From positions 1 through 64,000 of the forward strand of contig NZ_RJTM01000028.1 of assembly GCF_003725735.1 (NCBI RefSeq): a stretch of DNA of 64,000 nt, written 5' to 3'. How positions within the stretch are numbered: position 1 is the stretch's first letter; every line of letters starts with the position of its first letter. The DNA comes from Sinomicrobium pectinilyticum (GTDB lineage: Bacteria > Bacteroidota > Bacteroidia > Flavobacteriales > Flavobacteriaceae). The notes beneath the pieces were generated by a model that saw only the letters and a program-made list of their open reading frames with translations, had not been told where the DNA came from and did not search any database. Below, piece by piece: positions 27,015 through 35,704 of this stretch. The translations under genes were made by a program, and so were the position numbers.

Positions 27015-27233
27015 GAATCTTTTCAGTTATGTGGCGCTAAAATAAAGAATAAGTATTTACGAGGCAAAGGGCCCGTCACATGAAGTTCCGGTGTGTAGCC
27101 GGACGGTCTCCTTTCACGGCACCTTCCGCGATAAGCAGCGTTGGTCCGGGCTTTATGCGCAGTATCTTCCCCGGGGTAACAAGAGAGGGAGACATCTTAA
27201 CGTAATTTTTAGAAACCGTACCGCAAAGAATTT

Positions 27234-27241
27234 TATCTTTA
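27234..27241 (+). promoter_or_regulatory. Candidate -7 box TATCTTTA for bshC
   Basis: One base off TAnnTTTG; the predicted start near 27245 gives a leader of about 23 bases. Confidence 0.45.
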
Positions 27242-27267
27242 CCCATTCAAAAATTCGTATTTAAACT

Positions 27268-28869
27268 ATGCCCGCAGAGTGTCTTTCATTCAGGAAAACC
27301 GGATATTTTTCTAAACTGATATGCGATTATACGGAAAAAAACCAGGCTCTGACGCCTTTTTATAACCGTTTTCCGGAAATCAAAGCGTTCCGTGACCAGA
27401 TCGAAGAAAAACATGTTTCTTTTTCCGCCGGAACACGGCGTGTGCTGGTTGAAGCTTTGGAAAGACAGTATGAAGGGGTAGATTCGTCAAGGGAGACCTT
27501 GTTTAACCTGCAGGCACTGTCCTCTGATAATACATTTACCGTCACCACAGGTCACCAGTTAAACCTGTTTACCGGCCCGGCCTATTTTATATACAAGATC
27601 ATTACCACAATAAATCTGGCGGGGGCATTAAAAACCGAATATCCGGACTATCATTTTGTACCGGTGTACTGGATGGCGACGGAAGACCATGATTTCGAAG
27701 AGATCAACCATTTCAATTTGCACGGCAAAAACTTTCGCTGGAACAGATCGTCCGGAGGGGCAGTAGGTACATTTTCCACAGATGGGCTGGAAGAAGTATT
27801 CCGGCTGTTTGCCGCAGAACTAGGACCGGGAGAGCATGCGGAATATCTGAAAGACCTGTTTCGGCAGGCTTACCTGGAACATACCGGCCTGGCCGAAGCC
27901 ACCAGGTTTCTGGTGAACAGGCTTTTCGGTGAATACGGGCTTGTTATTATAGACGGAAATGACCCGGCGCTTAAAAAGCTGTTTGTCCCGTATGCGGAAA
28001 ATGACTTGTTTAAGAACACGGCCTATAACAGTGTCTCCGAAACTTCCGAAGCTCTCAAAAAAGCGGACGGTGATTACGGATTGCAGGTGAACCCCCGCGA
28101 GATCAATCTTTTTTATCTGGAGGAAGGCCTGAGGGAACGCATAGAGAAAAACGGGGATATATATACTGTACACGGTACGGATATAAAGTGGGGGAAAGAC
28201 GAACTGCTGGAACATCTCCGCAACATGCCGCAGAAATTCTCCCCGAATGTTTTGCTCCGTCCGTTGTACCAGGAGGTGATACTGCCCAATCTTTGTTATA
28301 TAGGTGGTGGCGGGGAAATAGCCTACTGGTTACAGTTAAAAGGCTTTTTTGAAGAGGAAAAAATACCCTTTCCCGTGTTGCTGGTGCGCAATTCCGTGCT
28401 GTTAATAGATGCTGTACAACAGGGAAAACTGGAAAAACTGAATATTACCCCGGCCACATTATTTCTGAAGCGGGATGCTTTTATCAATAAAAAGGTCCGT
28501 GAGATCAGTGATATCGATATCGATTTTTCGCCGCAAAAGAAATATCTTCAGGAGCAGTTCAAAGGCATGTATGAACTTGCTGCAAAAACCGACAAAACTT
28601 TTCTGAATGCGGTCAGAGCCCAGGAAGAAAAGCAGCTTAAAGGTTTGGAAAAACTGGAAAAACGTCTGTTAAAGGCACAAAAACGCAAATTATCGGACCA
28701 GGTGGTCCGGATGACCGATATACAGAACGAATTGTTTCCCGGGCAGTCCCTGCAGGAAAGGACCACAAACTTTTCGCAGTTTTATCTGGAATACGGCAGG
28801 AAACTTATTCCCGGGCTCATCCGGGAATTAAAACCACTTGAAGGAGATTTCTGCGTACTGACTTTCTGA
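27268..28869 (+). CDS. bshC: Bacillithiol biosynthesis cysteine-adding enzyme BshC
   Basis: 533 residues, the usual length. BshC adds cysteine to glucosaminyl-malate, the last step of bacillithiol synthesis in the cytosol. Family signatures are TVTTGHQLNLFTGPAYFIYKIITTINLA, VPVYWMATEDHDFEEINHFNL and, in the middle, PNVLLRPLYQEVILPNLCYIGGGGEIAYWLQL. The C-terminal coiled coil (about 425-490, KTDKTFLNAVRAQEEKQLKGLEKLEKRLLKAQ) is the dimer stalk. bshA and bshB are not in the window, as is usual in Bacteroidota where they are unlinked. It converges on the PNPOx-like gene, with five bases between stops. Confidence 0.96.
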   Translation: MPAECLSFRKTGYFSKLICDYTEKNQALTPFYNRFPEIKAFRDQIEEKHVSFSAGTRRVLVEALERQYEGVDSSRETLFNLQALSSDNTFTVTTGHQLNLFTGPAYFIYKIITTINLAGALKTEYPDYHFVPVYWMATEDHDFEEINHFNLHGKNFRWNRSSGGAVGTFSTDGLEEVFRLFAAELGPGEHAEYLKDLFRQAYLEHTGLAEATRFLVNRLFGEYGLVIIDGNDPALKKLFVPYAENDLFKNTAYNSVSETSEALKKADGDYGLQVNPREINLFYLEEGLRERIEKNGDIYTVHGTDIKWGKDELLEHLRNMPQKFSPNVLLRPLYQEVILPNLCYIGGGGEIAYWLQLKGFFEEEKIPFPVLLVRNSVLLIDAVQQGKLEKLNITPATLFLKRDAFINKKVREISDIDIDFSPQKKYLQEQFKGMYELAAKTDKTFLNAVRAQEEKQLKGLEKLEKRLLKAQKRKLSDQVVRMTDIQNELFPGQSLQERTTNFSQFYLEYGRKLIPGLIRELKPLEGDFCVLTF

Positions 28870-28874
28870 AGGGG

Positions 28875-29414
28875 TCAAGGTACAAGATAGCAGCTGTCCC
28901 ATGAATCGCCGTTCCGGGAAAACAATATCCGGAGATGGTTTATTTTTTGCAGTTTTACGTATTCTATCTTTTCCGGGACCAGTTTCAATACGGTAAAATA
29001 ATGAATGTTTTCCTGGTGTCCCACTTCCGAAGGGTCCTGGATTATGGTCCCCGGAGGTAATTCGGTGATGTAGTCTTTCCTGGATCTCGGTTTGATCCGG
29101 TTCCAGAGTTCCAGTACGGTCTCTTCGTCTTTTTCTACCCTTACATTGGCGGTCATAGTCACCTGAATAAACTTTGAAGAATTAAAAAAAAGGAGGCTTA
29201 CTTCGCTGTTTTCGCGGATATGCATCATTTTTTTGGAGCGGCTGTCCGTATATGCCGTGAGCGTAAAGTCGTCTGCCACATCACGAAGTACCAGTATACG
29301 TTGTCTTATATGGCCATGCAAACCACAGGTGGCCATAGAAAAATAACGAAACCGGTGCTTTGGTTTACCGATAGCTTTTCTAAGGTCGTTTTTTATGGAA
29401 TCCAGAATATTCAT
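28875..29414 (-). CDS. Pyridoxamine 5'-phosphate oxidase-like FMN-binding protein
   Basis: 179 residues from the ATG at 29414 (MNILDSIKNDLRKAIGKPKHRFRYFSMATCG); a longer frame adds eight residues. The split-barrel core contains RILVLRDVADDFTLTAYTDSRSKKMMHIRENSEVSLLFF, the FMN-phosphate-binding region of the PNPOx fold, followed by KFIQVTMTANVRVEKDEE. The C-terminal region ends VKLQKINHLRILFSRNG. It resembles the general-stress/Alr4036-like PNPOx relatives rather than PdxH itself, because the PdxH C-terminal substrate motif is not evident. The substrate is unknown. Confidence 0.82.
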   Translation of the reverse strand: MNILDSIKNDLRKAIGKPKHRFRYFSMATCGLHGHIRQRILVLRDVADDFTLTAYTDSRSKKMMHIRENSEVSLLFFNSSKFIQVTMTANVRVEKDEETVLELWNRIKPRSRKDYITELPPGTIIQDPSEVGHQENIHYFTVLKLVPEKIEYVKLQKINHLRILFSRNGDSWDSCYLVP

Positions 29415-29574
29415 AAGGTTGGAGTATGTTAAGAGCATTAATTTACGATATCTTTTTCATTTTTCATAATAACCTGTGTTTTCATATGGATACAGGACAA
29501 ACACATTATATATGGGAGGAAAGGTAATTAGTAATCCGTTAGCGGTGATAGTGTTACAGTTCGGGGTTGAGGAG

Positions 29575-29590
29575 TCCCGATATATCGGGA
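29575..29590. repeat. Perfect 16-bp palindrome TCCCGATATATCGGGA
   Basis: Shares its TCCCGATA/TATCGGGA arms with the palindrome inside glpD. Confidence 0.7.
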
Positions 29591-29649
29591 TGGAGTTGGA
29601 GGTGTTATTTTTTTGTTACAAGTTGCAGGTTGCAGGTCTCATTCAGGTC

Positions 29650-29697
29650 CCTGAGTCCTTCGATAAACTCAGGATACCCGCCTGCCGGACAGGCAGG
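29650..29697. repeat. Paired hairpins CCTGAG...CTCAGG and CCTGCC...GGCAGG
   Basis: Two adjacent inverted repeats. The first, with CTTCGATAAACTCAGG, is a diverged copy of CTTCGACAAGCTCAGG found at 39661 next to a tRNA-Lys fragment. Confidence 0.7.
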
Positions 29698-29857
29698 AAC
29701 TAAGGCTGAAGGGCGGCAGGTTGCGGGCTTACAGTTTAATTTATAGGCCAAACCTACAACCTGGAATTCTAAACCTGTAACATTGCAATCATAGTTTTTT
29801 GAATGCGTTTGCCCTGCATATTCATATTTTACAATTCAGTACTAAAGGGCCAATATG

Positions 29858-29865
29858 TATCTTTG
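29858..29865 (+). promoter_or_regulatory. -7 box TATCTTTG for the PLP decarboxylase gene
   Basis: Exact TAnnTTTG; the predicted start near 29869 leaves a 15-base leader to the ATG at 29884, supporting that start over the longer frame. Confidence 0.6.
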
Positions 29866-29883
29866 TGTAAAAAGAAACCGAAT

Positions 29884-31257
29884 ATGCACAATATAGACAT
29901 GGACGTGGTGGAAATGACACTGGACGTCATGAAGTATGCCATAAGCAGGATCACCCAGACGTCTCCGGAACTGGGGCACCCGAAAAAAGAAGAAGAGCTT
30001 CGCAGGCTGGTGGGAGAAACGGTTACCCCCGAAGGAATAGGAGGAGAAAAAGCTTTCCGGTTGTTCCGGGATGTGCTGGTAAAAGCAACGGTACCCATTG
30101 ATCACCCGAGGCATCTCGCTTTTGTGCCCGCTTCGCCTACCCGTGCTGCCGTGATGTTCGACCTGGTTACTTCGGCCTCAAGCATCCACGGAGCTTACTG
30201 GATGGAGGGTGCGGGAGGCATTTACTGCGAAAACGAAGCGATGAAGTGGCTGGTGTCTCTTACAGGGCTTCCGGAAGGGGCTTTCGGGGTGTTTACCAGT
30301 GGAGGAACTGCCGCTAACCTGTCCGCCATGGTGACTGCCCGTGAAGCCTGGCGATCAGTTTCCGGAGAACACGGAAGGGACAGAGGGTTGGTAATAACCT
30401 CCATAGGCGCCCATTCGTCCATTAAAGCCATGGCCAAAGTGATCGATGCCGATGTCCACCTGGTGGATTCGGAAGACAGGCTCACAGGACGGGGCCTGCG
30501 GGAAACCATAGGACAACTGTCTCCGGAACAAAGAAACAGGCTGTTTGCGGTGGTCGCTACCGGAGGGACAACCAATGCCGGGATTATCGACGATCTGGAA
30601 GGGATAGCTAAGGTATGTGAAAAAGAAAAGTTGTGGTTTCACGTAGATGCCGCTTACGGAGGAGGTGCTCTGGCTGCTGATTCGGTAAGGCATTTGTTCT
30701 GTGGGATAGAGAAAGCCGACAGTATTACCATAGACCCGCATAAATGGCTTTTTTCACCATACGATTGCGGTGCGGTGATCTATAAGAACCCGGAGCTTGC
30801 CAAACAGGCCCATGCCCAGGAAGGTTCTTACCTGGACATTTTTAAAGATGAAGGGGCGCAGGGTTTTAATCCTGCCGATTACCAGATACAGCTTACAAGG
30901 AGGGTCCGGGGGCTGCCTCTTTGGTTTTCTTTGGCGATGCACGGTACCCGGATGTATAAGGAAGCAGTAGAACGGGGAATAGAACTGGCGCAAATAGCCG
31001 GAAGGCTTATCGAAGAAGATCCGGACCTGGAACTCGTTCGGGAGCCAAGCCTTTCCTGTGTGCTCTATCGCCGGAAAGGATGGGCACCGGATGATTATAC
31101 CAACTGGACGTATAAAAATCATAAAGCGGGTCTGGCCCTCGTGACTCCCACCAAATGGAAAAACGGCGATACCTATGAGACTGTTTCCCGTTTTTGTTTC
31201 ATCAATCCCGATACCACCGAGGAAGATATAAAAATGATCCTGGATACGATGAAATAG
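29884..31257 (+). CDS. Group II PLP-dependent amino acid decarboxylase
   Basis: 457 residues from the ATG at 29884; the promoter box at 29858 lies inside the longer frame and argues against an upstream start. It belongs to the aromatic-L-amino-acid/glutamate/aspartate decarboxylase family. GVFTSGGTAANLSAMVTAREAW binds the PLP phosphate, HVDAAYGGGAL contains the Asp that pairs with the pyridine nitrogen, and SITIDPHKWLFSPYDCGAV holds the Schiff-base Lys. The front (PRHLAFVPASPTRAAVMFDLVTSASS) is typical of the DDC-like branch. The likely reaction is decarboxylation of an aromatic amino acid, but the exact substrate is not readable. A terminal segment FCFINPDTTEEDIKMIL closes the family. Confidence 0.9.
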   Translation: MHNIDMDVVEMTLDVMKYAISRITQTSPELGHPKKEEELRRLVGETVTPEGIGGEKAFRLFRDVLVKATVPIDHPRHLAFVPASPTRAAVMFDLVTSASSIHGAYWMEGAGGIYCENEAMKWLVSLTGLPEGAFGVFTSGGTAANLSAMVTAREAWRSVSGEHGRDRGLVITSIGAHSSIKAMAKVIDADVHLVDSEDRLTGRGLRETIGQLSPEQRNRLFAVVATGGTTNAGIIDDLEGIAKVCEKEKLWFHVDAAYGGGALAADSVRHLFCGIEKADSITIDPHKWLFSPYDCGAVIYKNPELAKQAHAQEGSYLDIFKDEGAQGFNPADYQIQLTRRVRGLPLWFSLAMHGTRMYKEAVERGIELAQIAGRLIEEDPDLELVREPSLSCVLYRRKGWAPDDYTNWTYKNHKAGLALVTPTKWKNGDTYETVSRFCFINPDTTEEDIKMILDTMK

Positions 31258-31341
31258 CCTGCAATAAGAGGCTTTGATCGCTTGTGGATAATTAAAACAG
31301 CGGAAATTGGGATTTGAGATTTGATTTTTGATATTTAGTAG

Positions 31342-31349
31342 TATTTTTG
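31342..31349 (+). promoter_or_regulatory. guaA promoter: -7 box TATTTTTG with -33 TTTG
   Basis: TATTTTTG (31342-31349) with TTTG at 31320-31323, spacer 18. With the G of the box at about -4, transcription would begin at or beside the A of the guaA ATG (31353). Confidence 0.6.
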
Positions 31350-31352
31350 CGC

Positions 31353-32882
31353 ATGCAACACGACGTACTTATTTTAGATTTCGGTTCGCAGTATACACAA
31401 CTCATCGCTCGAAGGGTTCGCGAGCTTAATATTTACTGCGAAATTCACCCATTTAATCATTTGCCGGACGATATTTCACGCTATAAGGCAGTAATTCTTT
31501 CCGGAAGCCCGTTCTCAGTCAGGGCAGAAAATGCCCCGCATCCGGATTTATCTGCCATAAGGGGAAAAATACCACTATTGGGGGTATGTTACGGGGCACA
31601 GTATCTTGCGCATTTCGGAGGCGGCAGCGTAGAACCTTCCAATACCCGCGAATACGGCCGGGCAAATCTGTCCCACATCGTGGAGGGGGAACCTTTCTTC
31701 GAAGGGGTGTCGCCGGGAACACAGGTATGGATGAGCCATAGCGATACTATTAAAGCCTTACCCGATAATGCCAGAAAGCTGGCCAGTACTGCCGATGTGG
31801 AGAATGCGGCTTACAAGATAGAAGGAGAGACCACTTACGCCATACAATTCCACCCGGAAGTATACCATTCTACAGACGGGAAAAAAATACTCGAGAATTT
31901 TCTCGTGAAAATTGCCGGGGTCGCACAGACCTGGACACCGGACAATTTTGTGGACATGACAGTAGATGCTTTAAAAGAACAGCTTGGTAATGACAAGGTC
32001 GTACTTGCTTTATCGGGCGGCGTCGATTCTTCCGTAGCGGCCGTATTGCTGCACAAAGCCATAGGAGAAAACCTGCACTGTATCTTTGTCAATAACGGGC
32101 TGCTGCGCAAAAACGAATTTGAAAAAGTGCTGGAGCGTTACGAAGGCATGGATTTAAATGTGACCGGTGTGGATGCTTCGGAACGCTTTTTGAGCGCTCT
32201 TGCGGGAGTTGAAGATCCGGAGTTGAAGCGAAAAGCTATAGGGCGTACATTTATTGAGGTCTTTGATGATGAAGCCCACAAAATACAGGATGTAAAATGG
32301 CTCGGCCAGGGAACGATTTACCCGGATGTCATCGAATCTGTTTCGGTAAACGGCCCGTCTGCCACCATAAAAAGCCATCACAACGTAGGCGGTCTGCCGG
32401 ATTTTATGAAACTCAAAGTGGTAGAACCTCTTCGTATGCTGTTCAAGGACGAAGTGAGAAGAGTAGGTGCCTCTATGGGGATAGATGCCGGTTTGTTGGG
32501 AAGACATCCTTTCCCCGGTCCGGGACTGGCAATCCGCATTCTGGGAGATATCACTGCGGAAAAAGTCCGTATTTTGCAGGAAGTAGATGATATTTTTATC
32601 AGTGGTTTAAAGAGTTGGGGGCTTTATGATAAAGTCTGGCAGGCAGGAGCTATACTGCTCCCGGTGAATTCCGTAGGAGTTATGGGAGATGAACGTACCT
32701 ATGAGAAATGTGTGGCATTGAGGGCTGTAGAGAGTACGGACGGGATGACTGCCGATTGGGTAAACCTGCCTTATGATTTTCTGCAAAAGACCTCTAATGA
32801 TATAATAAATAGAGTAAAAGGCGTTAATAGAGTAGTATATGATATAAGTTCCAAACCGCCGGCCACTATAGAATGGGAGTAA
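31353..32882 (+). CDS. guaA: GMP synthase (glutamine-hydrolysing)
   Basis: 509 residues from the ATG at 31353 ([25 protein letters not shown]), the usual Flavobacteria N-terminus; a TTG six bases upstream is ignored. It converts XMP to GMP using glutamine and ATP. The class I amidotransferase domain has the nucleophile in [12 protein letters not shown] and the His-Glu pair in FHPEVYHS. The ATP-pyrophosphatase loop is [12 protein letters not shown]. The C-terminal dimer domain has [27 protein letters not shown] and the end KPPATIEWE. The length is normal. The promoter box is so close that a leaderless mRNA is predicted. Confidence 0.98.
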   Translation: MQHDVLILDFGSQYTQLIARRVRELNIYCEIHPFNHLPDDISRYKAVILSGSPFSVRAENAPHPDLSAIRGKIPLLGVCYGAQYLAHFGGGSVEPSNTREYGRANLSHIVEGEPFFEGVSPGTQVWMSHSDTIKALPDNARKLASTADVENAAYKIEGETTYAIQFHPEVYHSTDGKKILENFLVKIAGVAQTWTPDNFVDMTVDALKEQLGNDKVVLALSGGVDSSVAAVLLHKAIGENLHCIFVNNGLLRKNEFEKVLERYEGMDLNVTGVDASERFLSALAGVEDPELKRKAIGRTFIEVFDDEAHKIQDVKWLGQGTIYPDVIESVSVNGPSATIKSHHNVGGLPDFMKLKVVEPLRMLFKDEVRRVGASMGIDAGLLGRHPFPGPGLAIRILGDITAEKVRILQEVDDIFISGLKSWGLYDKVWQAGAILLPVNSVGVMGDERTYEKCVALRAVESTDGMTADWVNLPYDFLQKTSNDIINRVKGVNRVVYDISSKPPATIEWE

Positions 32883-32968
32883 TGTTTGTCTGCAGACCGG
32901 CCTTTTGGGAAGGATTACAGAGAAATTTCTAAGAAGAACAGGACCGGGCGTTTCATTGAAATTGCCCG

Positions 32969-32976
32969 TATCTTTG
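32969..32976 (+). promoter_or_regulatory. -7 box TATCTTTG for the LysM-osmC operon
   Basis: Exact consensus; the predicted start near 32980 gives a leader of about 40 bases. Confidence 0.55.
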
Positions 32977-33019
32977 TTTCCGGAAGGATTCCCGACCCGA
33001 ATGATTAAAATAAAAATAA

Positions 33020-34912
33020 ATGAACAAATTTGTTGTTTTCTTACTGGTAGCATTCTTTGGTGTTTTTGTACATGCGCAGGACTTTGATACGCATGCCGTA
33101 AAAAAAGGAGAAACAGTAACAAGTATAGCCAGGAAATACCAGGTAAGCCCTTCAGATATCATCCGGTTGAATCCGGAAGTGAAAAACGGCCTTGCGGTAA
33201 ATACCATTTTGATAATCCCCCTGTCCGATAAGGCAAAAACAGACGGGGAGGCCATGACCCAGGAGGTAGTATCCTTTATTACGCACAAGGTAAGGCGCAA
33301 AGAAACACTGTTTAGTATAGCACAGCTTTATAATGTCGGAGTGGATGATATAAAGAAATACAACAAAGAACTATACAGCAGGCAGCTCAAAAAAAGAGAA
33401 AAGATACGGATACCGAGATTTGAGTACAAGGCGGTAGAGGTCTTTAAAGATTCGGGGCCGGACAAAACGAAAACCTACGTGGTACAGGCAAAGGAAGGCA
33501 AGTGGCGGGTAGCTTACAAGCACGGAATCACTATTGAAGAACTGGAAGAACTGAACCCGGGTATCGGAGATGTGCTGCGTGAAGGGCAGGAAGTGCAGGT
33601 ACCGGACCATCCGGATAATGAAGAAAAGCCCATAGATGATTCGCATAATTATTATGTGGTATTACCGAAAGAAGGGTTTTACAGGCTGAAAGTGAAACTC
33701 GGTGTCACCCGGGAAGAACTGGAAGAACTGAATCCCGAATTAAAGGAGGGAGGGCTTAAAGAAGGAATGGTGCTCAAACTGCCCAAATCCATATCTTCCG
33801 ACCTGGAGATGGAAGACGGGGTGGTTACGGAAAAATTTAACCTGGTAGATAGTATTGATCGCAGGGCACAAACCAGTATAGCCCTGGTGCTTCCTTTTAA
33901 ATTGAATGAAATAGAGGAAGGGGATAACTTTAAAGAAAAAGTAAAAAGCAGTAAGTTACTGAGCCGTTCTCTCGATTTTTATACCGGAGCCCTTGCCGCG
34001 CTGGATTCTGCAAAACAACTTGGTATCTCGGTTGATGTGAGGGTGCTGGACAGCAGGGCGAGTATCACAGGGACGGGCAGGCTGCTTACTGCAAATGATT
34101 TTAAGGATGTGGATGCGGTCATAGGACCATTCCTGACCACTCCTTTTAATGAAGTGGCCGGAGGTGTAAGGGGAGTCCCGGTATTTCTGCCTTTCTCCGG
34201 GAATGTAAAGCCTCTGAACAACATATTCCAGACGGTTCCGGATGACCAGGTGCTGCGGGACAAAATGATAACCTATATCAAATCACGTGCAGGGGACAAG
34301 CAGGTTATAGTTATTGCGGATTCCAAAAATGCAGGTGTGCGCGAAAAACTGCAACAAGAACTGCCGGGGGTAAAAGTACTGAATCCTACCGAAGATAAAT
34401 TTATCAGGCTTGACGACCTGAAGAACATACTCAGTGAAATAAAAGAGAACTGGGTCATCGTAGAGACCGGGGATATCGTGATGCTGACCAATGTTACCGG
34501 CGTGCTGAATTCCGCCAGGTCAGACAAACGCAAAATCACCATGTTTACTACGAAAAAAGGAAATGCCTATGATTCCGAAAGTGTTTCCAATTTTCACCTC
34601 GCCAATCTGGATTTTCACTATCCTACCGTGGATAAGGCTTCTTCCGGTGACACTCCTTTTGTAAAAGCTTATGCCGAAAAGTTCGGTATTTCCCCGAACC
34701 GTTATGCCGCAAGGGGTTATGACCTGACGCTGGATGTGATCCTCAGGCTTGCTTATGATAAGGATCTTTACGAAACCACTTCGATTATAGGAGAGACTGA
34801 ATACGTGGAAAACAAATTCAAGTATCACAAAAAGTCCCTGGGCGGATACTACAATAACGGGGCATACATTGTCAAATACACGGATAAACTCGAAATTGAA
34901 GAAGTAAAATGA
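33020..34912 (+). CDS. Secreted protein with four LysM repeats and a periplasmic-binding-like domain
   Basis: 630 residues, signal peptide MNKFVVFLLVAFFGVFVHAQ. Four LysM-type units follow: HAVKKGETVTSIARKYQVSPSDIIRLNP (about 25-68), THKVRRKETLFSIAQLYNVGVDDIKKYN (about 89-132), YVVQAKEGKWRVAYKHGITIEELEELNP (about 153-200) and YVVLPKEGFYRLKVKLGVTREELEELNP (about 211-260). The last two are degenerate. Residues about 285-610 look like a type I periplasmic-binding/ABC amino-acid receptor fold (ALVLPFKLNEIEEG...DVDAVIGPFLTTPFNEVAGGVRGVPVFLPFSGN). LysM binds peptidoglycan; the second domain may sense a small molecule or bind a partner such as LpoA-type PBP activators do, which is inference. Its stop overlaps the osmC-like gene by four bases. 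Confidence 0.85.
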   Translation: MNKFVVFLLVAFFGVFVHAQDFDTHAVKKGETVTSIARKYQVSPSDIIRLNPEVKNGLAVNTILIIPLSDKAKTDGEAMTQEVVSFITHKVRRKETLFSIAQLYNVGVDDIKKYNKELYSRQLKKREKIRIPRFEYKAVEVFKDSGPDKTKTYVVQAKEGKWRVAYKHGITIEELEELNPGIGDVLREGQEVQVPDHPDNEEKPIDDSHNYYVVLPKEGFYRLKVKLGVTREELEELNPELKEGGLKEGMVLKLPKSISSDLEMEDGVVTEKFNLVDSIDRRAQTSIALVLPFKLNEIEEGDNFKEKVKSSKLLSRSLDFYTGALAALDSAKQLGISVDVRVLDSRASITGTGRLLTANDFKDVDAVIGPFLTTPFNEVAGGVRGVPVFLPFSGNVKPLNNIFQTVPDDQVLRDKMITYIKSRAGDKQVIVIADSKNAGVREKLQQELPGVKVLNPTEDKFIRLDDLKNILSEIKENWVIVETGDIVMLTNVTGVLNSARSDKRKITMFTTKKGNAYDSESVSNFHLANLDFHYPTVDKASSGDTPFVKAYAEKFGISPNRYAARGYDLTLDVILRLAYDKDLYETTSIIGETEYVENKFKYHKKSLGGYYNNGAYIVKYTDKLEIEEVK

Positions 34913-35310
34913 CTTCAAAAGTAATTTATAAAGGAGATCTGAGGACCGAATGTGAGCATTTGCAATCGGGAAACATATTTATAACTGATGCCCCTACCGA
35001 TAATAATGGCAAAGGAGAAGCATTTTCCCCTACCGACACGGTCGCCACGGCGCTGGCCAGTTGCATGCTTACGGTAATGGGGATTAAGGCACGTGAGCTG
35101 GAGGTAGACCTCACCGGGACCACGGCAGAGGTTACCAAGACAATGGCTGCCGGACCAAGGCGTATTTCCGCGATAAAAGTGGTTTTTCGTTTTCCGTTGA
35201 ATCCTGATGATAAAACCAGAAAGATACTGCAAAATACGGCAAACACCTGCCCCGTGCACTACAGCCTGCATCCTGATATAGAAAAAGAGATCGAATTCAA
35301 CTGGGGGTAA
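34909..35310 (+). CDS. OsmC/Ohr-family peroxiredoxin-like protein
   Basis: 133 residues. The start codon overlaps the stop of the LysM gene (ATGA), so translation is coupled. The OsmC fold is seen in FSPTDTVATALASCMLTVMGIKARELEVDLTGTTAEV with the first Cys and in LQNTANTCPVHYSLHPDIEKEIEFNWG with the second. The two Cys are those used by OsmC/Ohr to reduce organic hydroperoxides. It belongs to the YhfA-like OsmC group rather than Ohr, judged by the TCPVHYSLHP motif. Cytosolic. It is followed by a clean terminator at 35335. Confidence 0.92.
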   Translation: MTSKVIYKGDLRTECEHLQSGNIFITDAPTDNNGKGEAFSPTDTVATALASCMLTVMGIKARELEVDLTGTTAEVTKTMAAGPRRISAIKVVFRFPLNPDDKTRKILQNTANTCPVHYSLHPDIEKEIEFNWG

Positions 35311-35334
35311 ACTGCAGGATAGAAAAGCATCAGG

Positions 35335-35356
35335 CCCGGGAGTTTCCCGGGTTTTT
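35335..35356 (+). terminator. Terminator after the osmC-like gene
   Basis: CCCGGGA (35335-35341), loop GTT, TCCCGGG (35345-35351), then five Ts. Confidence 0.85.
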
Positions 35357-35664
35357 ATATTATTTACATTCGGGTATTACCGCAGGAAAATCCCTTCTTA
35401 TAGTGCGTAAAAGAAGATTCTCTGTCATAACCGCAATTTCCTGTGCTTAACAATCCCTTAAAATTTCGTTTGATTATTGTCCTATAAATAAAATCGATAG
35501 CTCGCTTTTACGGTATGCTTTATGAGTATATTAACAAATTTATATTTTGCTCATGCTGAAAATATCAATTATGTAAAATTCAGGGCGTTTTTGGAAGTTT
35601 TATTGTGAATTATGAGGCAAAGAAAAGGAGATATTAAAAACTTTAAAAAGTGTCGGCGATTTCG

Positions 35665-35672
35665 TATTTTTG
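35665..35672 (+). promoter_or_regulatory. -7 box TATTTTTG for aconitase
   Basis: Exact TAnnTTTG, with the start predicted near 35676 and a leader of about 29 bases. Confidence 0.55.
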
Positions 35673-35704
35673 CTGGACTTTCAAAATAAAAAACTTTATA
35701 CACA

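Larger units (their letters stand above)
29415..29883. other. Repeat-rich intergenic region
   Basis: 469 bases with no credible gene but several palindromes: TCCCGATATATCGGGA (29575-29590), CCTGAG/CTCAGG (29650-29673) and CCTGCC/GGCAGG (29681-29697). It also has repeated GCAGGTT/GTTACA fragments. It looks like an accumulation of dispersed Bacteroidota-type repeat elements ahead of the decarboxylase promoter. Confidence 0.65.
35311..35704. other. 394-base gap: terminator, AT-rich stretch, promoter
   Basis: Holds the osmC terminator (35335-35356), an AT-rich middle with no gene, and the aconitase -7 box at 35665. Confidence 0.6.
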
